This document shows positions 17,371-24,755 of a DNA stretch of 64,000 bases, piece by piece. Source of the DNA: Halococcus qingdaonensis. Its GTDB lineage: Archaea > Halobacteriota > Halobacteria > Halobacteriales > Halococcaceae. Under the pieces are notes generated by a model. That model saw only the letters and a program-made list of their open reading frames with translations, was not told where the DNA came from and made no database searches. The position numbers were made by a program, and so were the translations under genes. The first letter of the stretch is position 1. Each line of letters opens with the position of its first letter. Location of the stretch: positions 2,577,112-2,641,111 of the forward strand of contig NZ_CP101943.1 in assembly GCF_024508235.1 (NCBI RefSeq), given 5' to 3'.

Positions 17371-17988
17371 TCAGCCGTTTCCGGTCCGCTCGACGCCGAC
17401 GCGCCCGTCATTGCGGACGAGTCGCACGCCAGCACGGTCGAGCCACGCGCGCGCCGCACCCTCTCCATGGACGAGCACCTCGGCGAGATCGGCACGCTCG
17501 TCGATGTCGGTGGCGAGCCGGAACGAATCAACAGTTCCGACACTCGCGCCGATGCGACGGGCACCCTCACGGTGGTCGAGATAGGAGGTACCGTGGTAGT
17601 CGACGCGGAAGTCTGGATGGCGCGCGACGAGCGCGTTCGTCCCGCCGCCGCGACCGGGAGCGAGCACCACGTCCTCTGAAATGTCGAACAGTTCCGTGAG
17701 TGCTGCGGGTGTCGCGAGCGGGAGGTCGGTCATCACGACCGCGATCGACGAGTCGGCTTCGAGAACCGCGTTCATGGCCGCGGTCAGCGGGCGCTCGTCG
17801 ACGGTCGTCGGCACGTCGCGTTCGACCGGTGCGGTCGCGAGCAGTTCGGGTTCGTGGCCGCTCTCACGAATGGCGGCGAGAACGTCGGTGAGCATCGCGC
17901 CGGAGAACTCGCGGCGCTCGGTGAGGGTAAAAAAGTCACCAAGGCGGGTTTTCGGCTGCTCGGCAGCGAACGGGACGACGACGCGCAT
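17371..17988 (-). CDS. cofC: 2-phospho-L-lactate guanylyltransferase CofC
   Basis: This 205-residue nucleotidyltransferase activates 2-phospholactate (or phosphoenolpyruvate) with GTP, preparing the side chain that is joined to FO to make F420. It starts with VVVPFAAEQPKTRLGDFFT, the substrate-binding loop, and has the metal-binding segment VMTDLPLATPAALTELF and the guanine pocket LAPGRGGGTNAL. Length matches archaeal CofC. With cofG downstream and cofH convergent, three F420 genes lie in 3.2 kb; cofD and cofE are not in this window. Confidence 0.9.
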   Translation of the reverse strand: MRVVVPFAAEQPKTRLGDFFTLTERREFSGAMLTDVLAAIRESGHEPELLATAPVERDVPTTVDERPLTAAMNAVLEADSSIAVVMTDLPLATPAALTELFDISEDVVLAPGRGGGTNALVARHPDFRVDYHGTSYLDHREGARRIGASVGTVDSFRLATDIDERADLAEVLVHGEGAARAWLDRAGVRLVRNDGRVGVERTGNG

Positions 17989-18049
17989 ACGGAAACTACG
18001 GGTCGGTAGTCAAAGTCCCGGTGGTCGTGGGCCGTTGTTTGCCGAGCCC

Positions 18050-18931
18050 CTATTCGACACCGAGATACGCCGCGAGCGTCGTCAGCTCCGATTCACCGCG
18101 TCCGAACGCCCCGATATCGTTCTCGTCGACGACGTTGTCCATCTCGAGTGAGCGCGCCTGATCCGGGCCGAACGGGATCATCGGCACGGGACCGATCGCG
18201 TTCATGCCGAGCTTTGTCAGCCCCATCGGCACGGGCAGCACGGAGACGGGCTTGCCCTCGGCGCGATAGGCGAGTTTGGCCACGTCCGCGAGCGTCAGGA
18301 CGGCAGGACCGCCGAGTTCGTACGTCTCGCCGACGTGTTCGTCGTCGAGCCCGTCGGCGAGCATCGGGGCGAGATCGCCGATCCAGATCGGTTGAAAGCG
18401 CGTGCGCCCACCACGGGGGAGGGGTGCGAGATACGGTGGCGTGACCTTCTTGGTGAAGGAGACGAACTCGCCGCCGTCACCGAAGACGACGGATGGACGG
18501 AAGATCGTCCAGTCGAGGGCCGAATCCCTGACGACTCCCTCGGCACGGCCCTTCGTGCGGAGGTACGCCGTGTCGCCGTCGGGGTCCGCTCCGAGCGCGC
18601 TCATCTGGACGAATCGTTTCACATCGTGCTCCTCGGCGGCCCGCACGGCGTTTTCGGAACCATGGAGGTGGACCTCGCGGTGGCTCGTCCCGCTCGGTGG
18701 CTGGAAGAGTGGCGAGAGCGCGACGAGGTTCACCACGGCGTCCCGGCCCTCGAACTGCTCGACCATGGAGTCGTAGGCCGTCACGTCGCCGACGGCGGTG
18801 GAGACGTCCTCCTCGAACACCGTCGGGTCGGGGTCGCGCGAGAGTGCCGTCACGTCGTGGCCGCGTTCCGCCAGTTCGTCACAGAGGGAGCGCCCGACGA
18901 AACCGTCGCCGCCGGTCACGAGTACGTCCAT
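18050..18931 (-). CDS. NDUFA9-like NAD(P)-dependent epimerase/dehydratase family protein
   Basis: This 293-residue short-chain dehydrogenase-like protein has the Rossmann motif VTGGDGFVGRSL at residues 5-16. In the atypical SDR pattern the active-site YxxxK is changed to YLRTKGRAEG. It resembles the complex I NDUFA9 group, whose members bind NADPH or help quinone/lipid metabolism without classical epimerase activity. The segment ALDWTIFRPSVVFGDGGEF is typical of that group. It is transcribed in the same direction as cofC, 61 bases ahead of it. Confidence 0.8.
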   Translation of the reverse strand: MDVLVTGGDGFVGRSLCDELAERGHDVTALSRDPDPTVFEEDVSTAVGDVTAYDSMVEQFEGRDAVVNLVALSPLFQPPSGTSHREVHLHGSENAVRAAEEHDVKRFVQMSALGADPDGDTAYLRTKGRAEGVVRDSALDWTIFRPSVVFGDGGEFVSFTKKVTPPYLAPLPRGGRTRFQPIWIGDLAPMLADGLDDEHVGETYELGGPAVLTLADVAKLAYRAEGKPVSVLPVPMGLTKLGMNAIGPVPMIPFGPDQARSLEMDNVVDENDIGAFGRGESELTTLAAYLGVE

Positions 18932-19005
18932 ACCCGAATGACTCGGCGAGTTGACCTAAAACTACCGTCACCGGAAGACGAGACTTACCCGTCGGCGGGC
19001 GAACG

Positions 19006-19590
19006 ATGACCATGCTCGTCACGATCGAGGGGATCGACGGCAGCGGCAAGACGACCGTCTGGGAGGCGCTTCGGGAGTCCTACGACGGCGTGTTCACGCG
19101 CGAGCCGACCGACTCCTGGTACGGCGAGGCGGTCGCGCGCTCGATCGCCGATCCCGACGCCGACTCGCTCGCCGAACTGTTCCTCTACACCGCCGACCAC
19201 GCCGCCCACCTCGCCGATACCGTGCGCCCCGCGCTCGCCGACGGCGAGCTGGTCGTCTCAGATCGGTATTCCGACTCGCGCTACGCCTACCAGGGCGCGG
19301 CGCTCGACGGTGAGGTAAAGCGGCCGATGGAGTACATCCGCGGTGTGCATCAGCCCTGGACGCGCCCGCCCGACGCGACGATCTATCTCGATATCGACCC
19401 CGAGACCGGCGCGGCGCGAAGCGGCGCGACGAACAAGTTCGAGCAGGCGGGCTATCTCGCGGCCGTCCGGTCGAACTACGAGACGCTCGTCGAGTACGAA
19501 CCCGAGCGGTTCGTCAGAATCGACGCGAGCCAGCCGCCCGAGGACGTCCTCGATGCGGTCGAGACGGCGCTCGATCGACTGCTCGACTAG
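19006..19590 (+). CDS. tmk: Thymidylate kinase
   Basis: This 194-residue kinase phosphorylates dTMP to dTDP with ATP. It has the P-loop GIDGSGKTT, the DRx motif in [16 protein letters not shown], and [10 protein letters not shown] as the region that positions dTMP. The lid is short. The family usually starts at MLVTIEG, so the in-frame ATG at 19012 is an equally good start. The 3' end overlaps the stop of a membrane-protein gene on the opposite strand at a shared CTAG. Confidence 0.9.
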   Translation: MTMLVTIEGIDGSGKTTVWEALRESYDGVFTREPTDSWYGEAVARSIADPDADSLAELFLYTADHAAHLADTVRPALADGELVVSDRYSDSRYAYQGAALDGEVKRPMEYIRGVHQPWTRPPDATIYLDIDPETGAARSGATNKFEQAGYLAAVRSNYETLVEYEPERFVRIDASQPPEDVLDAVETALDRLLD

Positions 19591-19913
19591 GACCGTTCGA
19601 GGCGTTCGGGCAGTTCGACCTCGGTGGGCGAGGGCATCCAGAAGTAATCGAAGGCGACCCCGAGCGCGAACGGCAGCGCGACCGCGACGCTGACGACGGT
19701 GAGTGAACTGCCGAGATCGGGGCCGAGTCCGAGCGGGCCGGTCAGCCCGAGCGTGACGAGCAGCTGTACCGCGGGAACGAGGGCGAGAACGTAGACGACG
19801 ACGCCCCAGCGGGTAGTGAGCTGCACGCGCAGGAATCGTGTGGTGAGCGCGGCGACGGCAGTGTTGACGCCGACGACGACGAGCAGGCCGACGATGTCGG
19901 CGACCGAGACCAT
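19587..19913 (-). CDS. Small three-helix membrane protein
   Basis: This 108-residue protein has three hydrophobic segments (about residues 5-25, 35-58 and 68-90), short loops with Arg on one side, and an acidic, charged C-terminal tail after [11 protein letters not shown]. It looks like a haloarchaeal conserved protein of unknown function. It converges on tmk, and the two stop codons overlap. Upstream it faces a divergent RCK gene across a region containing a run of twelve Gs. Confidence 0.6.
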   Translation of the reverse strand: MVSVADIVGLLVVVGVNTAVAALTTRFLRVQLTTRWGVVVYVLALVPAVQLLVTLGLTGPLGLGPDLGSSLTVVSVAVALPFALGVAFDYFWMPSPTEVELPERLERS

Positions 19914-19970
19914 ACCTCCGCTACCGCCCGAACGACCTTTGGGGTGTCGAAAGCGCGCGGGACGAGGGAA

Positions 19971-19982
19971 GGGGGGGGGGGG
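19971..19982. repeat. Homopolymer of twelve G
   Basis: A run of twelve consecutive G residues lies between two divergent genes, 58 bases upstream of the membrane-protein start (19913) and about 77 bases upstream of the RCK gene. Long G tracts are rare in haloarchaeal genomes and slip easily during replication, so length may vary between cells. It is outside both coding regions and upstream of the TATA-like TTATTAT at 20031-20037 of the RCK gene. The run length is also the kind of feature sequencing misreads. Confidence 0.8.
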
Positions 19983-20058
19983 AGCGGGTCGGTGCGTCGC
20001 GACGATCGAGCCAGCAAATCGTGCGTACTGTTATTATCGACCATGATGTAGTGGGTGT

Positions 20059-20727
20059 ATGCGATTCGTCATCATTGGGGCCGGGCGGGTCGGGCTCAGG
20101 ACGGCACGGGTGCTCGCTGAGGAGGGCCACGAGGCGACCGTCGTCGACAACGATCCCGAACGACTGGAGCGCCTCTGGGGCGAACGTCTGGAGATCGTCG
20201 ACGTGCTCGACGGCGACGGAAGTCGCGAGGAGGATCTCGTGGAGGCGGGCATCGCCGACGCGGACGCGATCGGCGCGCTCACGGGCGATCTGACGACGAA
20301 CTTCGTCGCCTGCATGATCGCCGACGCGTACGACTGTCGCACCGTGATGCGCGCCGACGACGACTACTACCAGGAGATCTACCGGAAGTACGCCAGCGAG
20401 GTCGACGAGGTGGTCTACCCCGAACGGCTCGGCGCGATCGGCGCGAAGAACGCTCTCGTCGGCGGCTCGACCCGTGCGATCGCCGACATCGCCCAGCATC
20501 TCCAGCTCGTCGAGTTCACCGTCACCGAGGCCTCGCCGATGCGCGGCTACAGCCTGAGCGAGCTCGAACTCCCCGGTGGGGCCGAGCTCCTCGCCTTCGG
20601 CAAGGAGGGTGAAGCGGTCGACCTCCCCCACGCCGACGACTCGCTCGAACGCGGTGATCGGGTGGTCGCACTCGCCGATTTCGACGTTCTCGGCGACGTG
20701 CGCCACCTCGTCGTCGGCGCGGTCTAA
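20059..20727 (+). CDS. TrkA-type RCK (KTN) domain protein
   Basis: This 222-residue cytoplasmic protein has an RCK-N Rossmann domain starting with IIGAGRVGLRTARVL, ending its second strand with the NAD-binding acid in VVDNDPE, and a C-terminal RCK-C (TrkA-C) domain from about residue 145 to the end. Such proteins form rings that gate potassium channels or Trk transporters in response to NAD(H) or ATP. No membrane partner is encoded next to it, so the channel must be elsewhere. A TATA-like TTATTAT 22-28 bases before the ATG suggests a leaderless message. Confidence 0.82.
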   Translation: MRFVIIGAGRVGLRTARVLAEEGHEATVVDNDPERLERLWGERLEIVDVLDGDGSREEDLVEAGIADADAIGALTGDLTTNFVACMIADAYDCRTVMRADDDYYQEIYRKYASEVDEVVYPERLGAIGAKNALVGGSTRAIADIAQHLQLVEFTVTEASPMRGYSLSELELPGGAELLAFGKEGEAVDLPHADDSLERGDRVVALADFDVLGDVRHLVVGAV

Positions 20728-21203
20728 AGCGGCATCGGGCCGCGCTCGCCCTCGCCGTCGCCCTCCGTCCGGGCGTGTGCGATGAGATCGGCGACGGGCG
20801 ATCGATACGAGTAGCCGGGAACGATCCCCTCGACGTAGGTCCCCTCGGCGTACTCGACGAGCGCCTTCGCCGCTTCGGCCGCTCGTGCTCCGTCGTCCTG
20901 TGTGAGCAGCCACTCGACGTGGATCTCACCGTTCCGGCGCTCGACGGTCGGTTCGGGAACGTCGACATTCCCCCGCGTCGCACTTCCTGCGTCCTCCAGT
21001 CGGAGCGAGAGCGTTTCGAACCAGCCGTCCTCCAGAACGTCTTCGACCGATTCCTCGGCGGCGGCGTCGAGCGTCGGCATCGTCACCGTCACTCGGTACT
21101 CGTCGTCGACGGCGACGCGGCCGTCGAACGCGGTCGTCGTGAGCACGTAGTCGCCCTCATCCGATTCGTAGGCGTCGTGGGCTGCGAACGCGTCGTCGGT
21201 CAT
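20724..21203 (-). CDS. Haloarchaeal conserved protein, DUF5813-like
   Basis: This 159-residue acidic soluble protein opens with MTDDAFAAHDAYE and contains YRVTVTMPTLDAAAEESVEDVLEDGWFETLSLR, a pattern I associate with a family restricted to haloarchaea (DUF5813); the name is from memory. It has no membrane segment, metal site or catalytic motif that I can see. Its stop codon overlaps that of the convergent RCK gene. No function can be proposed. Confidence 0.65.
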   Translation of the reverse strand: MTDDAFAAHDAYESDEGDYVLTTTAFDGRVAVDDEYRVTVTMPTLDAAAEESVEDVLEDGWFETLSLRLEDAGSATRGNVDVPEPTVERRNGEIHVEWLLTQDDGARAAEAAKALVEYAEGTYVEGIVPGYSYRSPVADLIAHARTEGDGEGERGPMPL

Positions 21204-21239
21204 GGCTGCGTTCGGGCACTCGCAGGCAAAAGCGCGTCG

Positions 21240-21635
21240 TCAGCGATCGTCGAGTATCGAGAGGACGGCGCTCGCGACGGCCTCGAAGTCGCTCATCGTC
21301 AGGCCGTCGGTGGTGACGAACACCCCGTTGCGATCGGTCGTGATGCGCAGGAGATAGCCGTTCTCGAACACCCTGATGGTGTGGCGATAGCCGCCGAGTT
21401 CGGAACTCCGGTAGGCGTTGCGCGTGTTCTTGAAGTCGTGCCACTCGTGGCCGATGAAGCTCATCACGTCGGCGTCGCGCGCGAGGTCGCCACGGAGGTA
21501 GAGCTGGTCGTAGTCGGTGCGGGTGAAGTAGGTCACCGACCGGAGCCGGTCGCCGGTCGCGGTCCGCGCGGCCGTCACGAGCTGATCGGCGACGTCGCCG
21601 GCGAGCAGTTCCGAGTTCATCACGCGACTGGTCAT
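21240..21635 (-). CDS. Conserved haloarchaeal protein of unknown function
   Basis: This 131-residue soluble protein has alternating helices and strands, with the segment FIGHEWHDFKNTRNAY in the middle and RHTIRVFENGYLLRITTDRNGVFVTTDGL towards the end, resembling a single alpha/beta sensor-like or roadblock-like fold. The start at 21635 is chosen because the longer frame to 21722 would run into tRNA-Leu. An internal Met five residues further in (MNSELL) is another option. It lies downstream of the tRNA on the same strand. Confidence 0.6.
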   Translation of the reverse strand: MTSRVMNSELLAGDVADQLVTAARTATGDRLRSVTYFTRTDYDQLYLRGDLARDADVMSFIGHEWHDFKNTRNAYRSSELGGYRHTIRVFENGYLLRITTDRNGVFVTTDGLTMSDFEAVASAVLSILDDR

Positions 21636-21697
21636 GCGGAACCATGATAAATCCGTCGCCGGTGTGGTCGGCGATGAGGGAGTCGCTGAGAAGTGAG

Positions 21698-21782
21698 TGC
21701 GAGGGATGCGATTTGAACGCATGAACTCCTGAGAGAGCGGGTCTTAAGCCCGCCGCCTTTGGCCAGACTCGGCCACCCTCGC
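21698..21782 (-). tRNA. tRNA-Leu (anticodon TAA)
   Basis: On the minus strand a class II tRNA of 85 bases folds with acceptor stem GCGAGGG paired to CCCTCGC and discriminator A. The D-loop reads AGTCTGGCCAAAGG, and the anticodon stem GCGGG/CCCGC encloses CTTAAGA with anticodon TAA. A long variable arm (TCTCTCAGGAGT) is typical of leucine tRNAs, and the T-arm is ATGCG-TTCAAAT-CGCAT. No intron and no encoded CCA are seen. Confidence 0.95.
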
Positions 21783-21822
21783 GCAGTTCAGCGTTCGCCC
21801 GCGCGCGAAAACCCGTTTCGAT

Positions 21823-22158
21823 TCACCAGTCGACCGAGAGCGTGCCGTCGCCGTCGGGATCGGGGGCGATCTCCTCGTTCGTCCGGCGGTCGACGACGTG
21901 AATCACGCCGCGATCCTTCTTCGCCGGGCAGACCTCGGCCGCCTCGATGTTGTCGTCGAGCTCCGCTTCGGTGATGAAATACGATGCCGGCTCAGCGATC
22001 CCGCTCGTGATGTTCATCGACCAGTTGTCGGAAACCTCGGCGCATTTGCCCGCCGCGATGCACTTGTTCGCCTCGAAGACGATCTTGTAGGGTTTCTCCG
22101 ATATGGGTGGGGCGTCGCGCTCGCCGATAGTGCTCGGATCGACGGGATCGTCGGCCAT
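21823..22158 (-). CDS. Ferredoxin with three cluster cysteines ([3Fe-4S]-type)
   Basis: This 111-residue acidic ferredoxin has Cys33 and Cys39 in KCIAAGKC and Cys77 in EVCPAKK. The spacing is that of monocluster ferredoxins, CxxXxxC...CP, but the second ligand position is Ala instead of Cys or Asp, which favours a [3Fe-4S] cluster. Such proteins often pass electrons to cytochrome P450s or other monooxygenases. Both ends carry extra acidic residues, a common halophilic feature. No redox partner lies next to it. Confidence 0.78.
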   Translation of the reverse strand: MADDPVDPSTIGERDAPPISEKPYKIVFEANKCIAAGKCAEVSDNWSMNITSGIAEPASYFITEAELDDNIEAAEVCPAKKDRGVIHVVDRRTNEEIAPDPDGDGTLSVDW

Positions 22159-22225
22159 AGTCGAACGAGAACCTCACGGCCTTTTCGCTTGTCGTTCGAC
22201 TGGCGGTCGCCGTCGCTCGTTCGGG

Positions 22226-22666
22226 TCAGGCCGATCTCTCCCGGATTCGCTCGATTCGAACCGGGAACGGGAGCTCGTCGAAATCGTCGTCCGCGCCCGC
22301 GACGAGCAGCGCGTCGGTTGCCTCGGCGAGCGCCACCGCGAACGCATCACCGAGTGCGATTCCACCGCTCGCTTTCACCCGTGCCGCTACCTCCCACGAG
22401 TCGGTCGTCGATTCGAGTCGGCAGCCGCCGTCGACGATGTCCTTGATCTGCGTTCGCCCGATGTCGAGGTCGGCATCGGTCGGCCGGTCGTCGGCTTCGA
22501 GCCACGCGATCTTGTAGGTGATTTCCGTTGCGGTGACCTCGCTCAACAGGCCGGTGGCATCGCCGTCGTAGATCGCTGTCAGCAGCGATTCGACGCGATC
22601 AGCGCCGGGCTCGTCGTAGCAGTACGCTATCACTGGCTCGGCATCGAACACGTAGGTCTCACTCAT
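22226..22666 (-). CDS. PIN-domain toxin (VapC-like)
   Basis: This 146-residue PIN-domain protein has the first acidic residue in YVFDAEPVIAYC, a second in SEVTATEITYKIAW, and the Asp pair in IALGDAFAVALAEATDALLVAGADDDFDEL, the pattern of VapC-type ribonucleases. The start at 22666 is the Met directly before the first PIN strand; upstream codons in the same frame lie inside the antitoxin gene. It overlaps the antitoxin gene by eight bases, so translation is coupled. It is only distantly similar to the PIN protein at 616-1023. Confidence 0.82.
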   Translation of the reverse strand: MSETYVFDAEPVIAYCYDEPGADRVESLLTAIYDGDATGLLSEVTATEITYKIAWLEADDRPTDADLDIGRTQIKDIVDGGCRLESTTDSWEVAARVKASGGIALGDAFAVALAEATDALLVAGADDDFDELPFPVRIERIRERSA

Positions 22667-22952
22667 CGCCGTTGGCGGTCGCCGCCCTGCGTGGACGTTC
22701 CTCCGTGCGTTCGGTGTCACGGAACTCGCGGAGCTTCTCCAGCACCTCGCCACGTTCGTACTCGTCACCGGCGAGTCGACCTCGGAGTTCCGACGGGCGC
22801 GGAACGGGTTCGACTACGATTTCACCACTGTCGCTTTCGCGAAAGCGCACTCGTCCCGGCGTCTCGATGCCGAATTTCTCTCGGAGCTCCTTCGGGATCG
22901 TTGCCTGTCCCTTCGCCGAGACCCGGACGACATCGTATGTATTACTGCTCAT
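22659..22952 (-). CDS. AbrB/SpoVT-type antitoxin (VapB-like)
   Basis: This 97-residue protein has an N-terminal AbrB domain (VVRVSAKGQATIPKELREKF) almost identical at its core to the antitoxin at 354-614, followed by strands FRESDSGEIVVEPV and a charged C-terminal helix that would bind the toxin. It precedes and overlaps its PIN partner by eight bases. A GTATTAC-containing element lies 19-27 bases upstream, where the TATA box should be, so autoregulation is likely. Confidence 0.82.
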   Translation of the reverse strand: MSSNTYDVVRVSAKGQATIPKELREKFGIETPGRVRFRESDSGEIVVEPVPRPSELRGRLAGDEYERGEVLEKLREFRDTERTEERPRRAATANGDE

Positions 22953-22953
22953 A

Positions 22954-22979
22954 CGTACTACTCATGCGACAGTAATACC
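22954..22979 (-). promoter_or_regulatory. TATA/operator element of the second AbrB-PIN operon
   Basis: On the minus strand GGTATTACT (22979-22971) is followed after eight bases by AGTAGTACG (22962-22954), an inverted repeat with one mismatch inside the core. The left arm sits at the TATA position of the leaderless AbrB gene. The heptamer GTATTAC is shared with the perfect palindrome at 329-349 upstream of the other AbrB gene, hinting that the two related antitoxins recognise related sites. Confidence 0.45.
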
Positions 22980-23066
22980 TAAGCGTTTGGTCGAACCCGA
23001 CGTATCGACGGGCAGCTCAACGAGAACATCTCGAACGAATGGCCAAACAGTTAGTCGTCTGTCGAT

Positions 23067-23567
23067 TTATTCGTGAATCTCTACCGATTCGAGAACGACC
23101 TCTTCCTGGGGCTGGTCGTTGGCATCGGTCGGCACGGAGCCGATCTCCTCGACGACGTCCATCCCGTCCGTGACGTCGCCGAACACCGCGTGGCGGTCGT
23201 CGAGATGAGGCTGGGCGTCGAGCGTGATAAAGAACTGCGAGCCGTTGGTGTCGGGACCCGAGTTGGCCATCGAGAGCGTTCCTGCGGAGTCGTGGCGCAG
23301 GTCGTCGTGGAACTCGTCGTCGAAGGTGTAGCCCGGCCCACCCCGTCCGTTCTCGTCGGGGTCGCCACCCTGGATCATGAACCCCTCGATGATGCGGTGG
23401 AAGGCCACGTCGTCGTAGAGCGGTTTTTCGACCGTCTCGCCGCCGTCTTCCCACTCCTGCTCGCCGGTCGCCAGCCCGACGAAGTTCTCGACCGTGCGCG
23501 GCGCGCGCTCGTCGTACAGTTCGACCTCGATGTCGCCGCGATTGGTGTGCAGCGTCGCGTCTGTCAT
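23067..23567 (-). CDS. Cyclophilin-type peptidyl-prolyl cis-trans isomerase
   Basis: This 166-residue cyclophilin speeds cis-trans isomerisation of proline peptide bonds during protein folding. The active-site segments FHRIIEGFMIQGGDPDENG and TLSMANSGPDTNGSQFFIT are intact, including the catalytic Arg in FHR. It has no signal peptide, so it acts in the cytoplasm. A GKG-type loop seen in many cyclophilins is replaced by ENGRGGPGY. It follows the TrpD-like gene on the same strand. Confidence 0.92.
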   Translation of the reverse strand: MTDATLHTNRGDIEVELYDERAPRTVENFVGLATGEQEWEDGGETVEKPLYDDVAFHRIIEGFMIQGGDPDENGRGGPGYTFDDEFHDDLRHDSAGTLSMANSGPDTNGSQFFITLDAQPHLDDRHAVFGDVTDGMDVVEEIGSVPTDANDQPQEEVVLESVEIHE

Positions 23568-23614
23568 ACCCGCACGTCGACGGCACGATGGAAAACCCTG
23601 CCGACTCCGACGGC

Positions 23615-24679
23615 TCAGAAGGCCCGAAGTTCGTCGAGCACCGCTTCGGCGCTGCCGTCGGCGATGGCCTCGCGCGCCATCGCGAGCCCCTCGTCGAGCG
23701 AGTCGCAGTCCTCGCGGGCGTAGATGCGGAACGCGCCGTTGAGCGCGATGGCGTCGGCGAACTGGTCCTCCCGATCGCCCGTGAGCACGGCCTCGGTGAT
23801 CGCCGCCGAGTCCGCCGCCACGTCGTCGACTTCGAGGTCTTCCTCGGCGAAATTCATGCCGTACTCGTCGGTCTCGATCTCGAAATCGTCGAGCTCGCCG
23901 TCTTCACCCACGGCGACCGTCGTCGAGCCGGGCCGGATGTCGTCGTAGCCCTCCATCCCTTGGAACATCACCACGCGGGGGATGTCGTAGCGCTCGCTCG
24001 CCGCGAACGTGTCGATGATCCGCTTCGCGTAGGGCAGGTGGTAGAAGCTCCCGAGATGGACATCGGCACCAGCGGGGTTGGCGAGCGTCTCGATCGTGTT
24101 GACGAACGTCCGCACGCCCATCATGTCGCGGCGCTCTACGAGGCCGGCGACACCGGGGTTGAAGTTCGGCTGGTAGTAGAAGCCAAAGCCCGTCTCGTCG
24201 ACCATGTCGGCGCTCTCGGCGGGCGCGAGATCGGTTTTGACCCCCAGTTCGTCGAGGACGTGTTTGTAGGCGTCCTGCTTCTGCGTGGGGACGCGATCGC
24301 CGGAGTGCGTTACCACAGGCGTGCCGGCCGCCGCGGCGACGATGCCGGCACCGACGCCGAGGATCGCCGAGCGGCCCTTCCCGTCGTAGTTCGCCCCGCA
24401 GTCGACGGGATCGCAGTCGGGCGTGGCGAACTCCACCGACCGATCGGCCATGGTGTCGATGTACGCCGCCAGCTCATCGGGCGTGTTGCGCTTCCAGCGG
24501 TTGGCGAGCCAGAACGCGCCGAGCGTCGTGTGATCGGGTTCGCCGTCCAGGATGCGCTCGAAGGCCTCGGTCGCCTGCGCGCGCGTCATGTCGTCGGCGG
24601 ATTTGTGTCCCGAACCGACGACCTCGGTCAGCAGCCGTTTGAGCGGCCACTCGCCGTGGTGTTCGGATGACTGGGCCAT
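23615..24679 (-). CDS. Divergent TrpD-family (anthranilate phosphoribosyltransferase-like) protein
   Basis: This 354-residue protein has the nucleoside-phosphorylase/TrpD fold: an N-terminal helical domain with DEPDH-type LDGEPDHTTLGAFW and a C-terminal alpha/beta domain. The canonical PRPP loop GTGGD is altered to GANYDGKGR, and the KHGNR/SS segment reads THSGDRVPTQKQDA, so it is unlikely to be the tryptophan-pathway enzyme. It resembles the TrpD2/YbiB side branch, some members of which bind nucleic acids. No trp gene is nearby. The name is a family assignment only. Confidence 0.65.
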   Translation of the reverse strand: MAQSSEHHGEWPLKRLLTEVVGSGHKSADDMTRAQATEAFERILDGEPDHTTLGAFWLANRWKRNTPDELAAYIDTMADRSVEFATPDCDPVDCGANYDGKGRSAILGVGAGIVAAAAGTPVVTHSGDRVPTQKQDAYKHVLDELGVKTDLAPAESADMVDETGFGFYYQPNFNPGVAGLVERRDMMGVRTFVNTIETLANPAGADVHLGSFYHLPYAKRIIDTFAASERYDIPRVVMFQGMEGYDDIRPGSTTVAVGEDGELDDFEIETDEYGMNFAEEDLEVDDVAADSAAITEAVLTGDREDQFADAIALNGAFRIYAREDCDSLDEGLAMAREAIADGSAEAVLDELRAF

Positions 24680-24755
24680 GCGCCTGGTTGGAGCGGTCGG
24701 TGCAAAAGGCTCCCGCTCGCCGGTTCGTCGATGATCGATTCGATCCCGCGCCCGC

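Noticed and set aside
19971..19982. Phase-variation switch at the G run
   Set aside because: The run is outside coding regions and outside the likely core promoters, so a switch is only a possibility and the run may be partly a sequencing artefact.
21635..21722. Upstream extension of the 131-residue protein gene to a Met at 21722
   Set aside because: It would run through the 3' half of tRNA-Leu, so the tRNA takes precedence.
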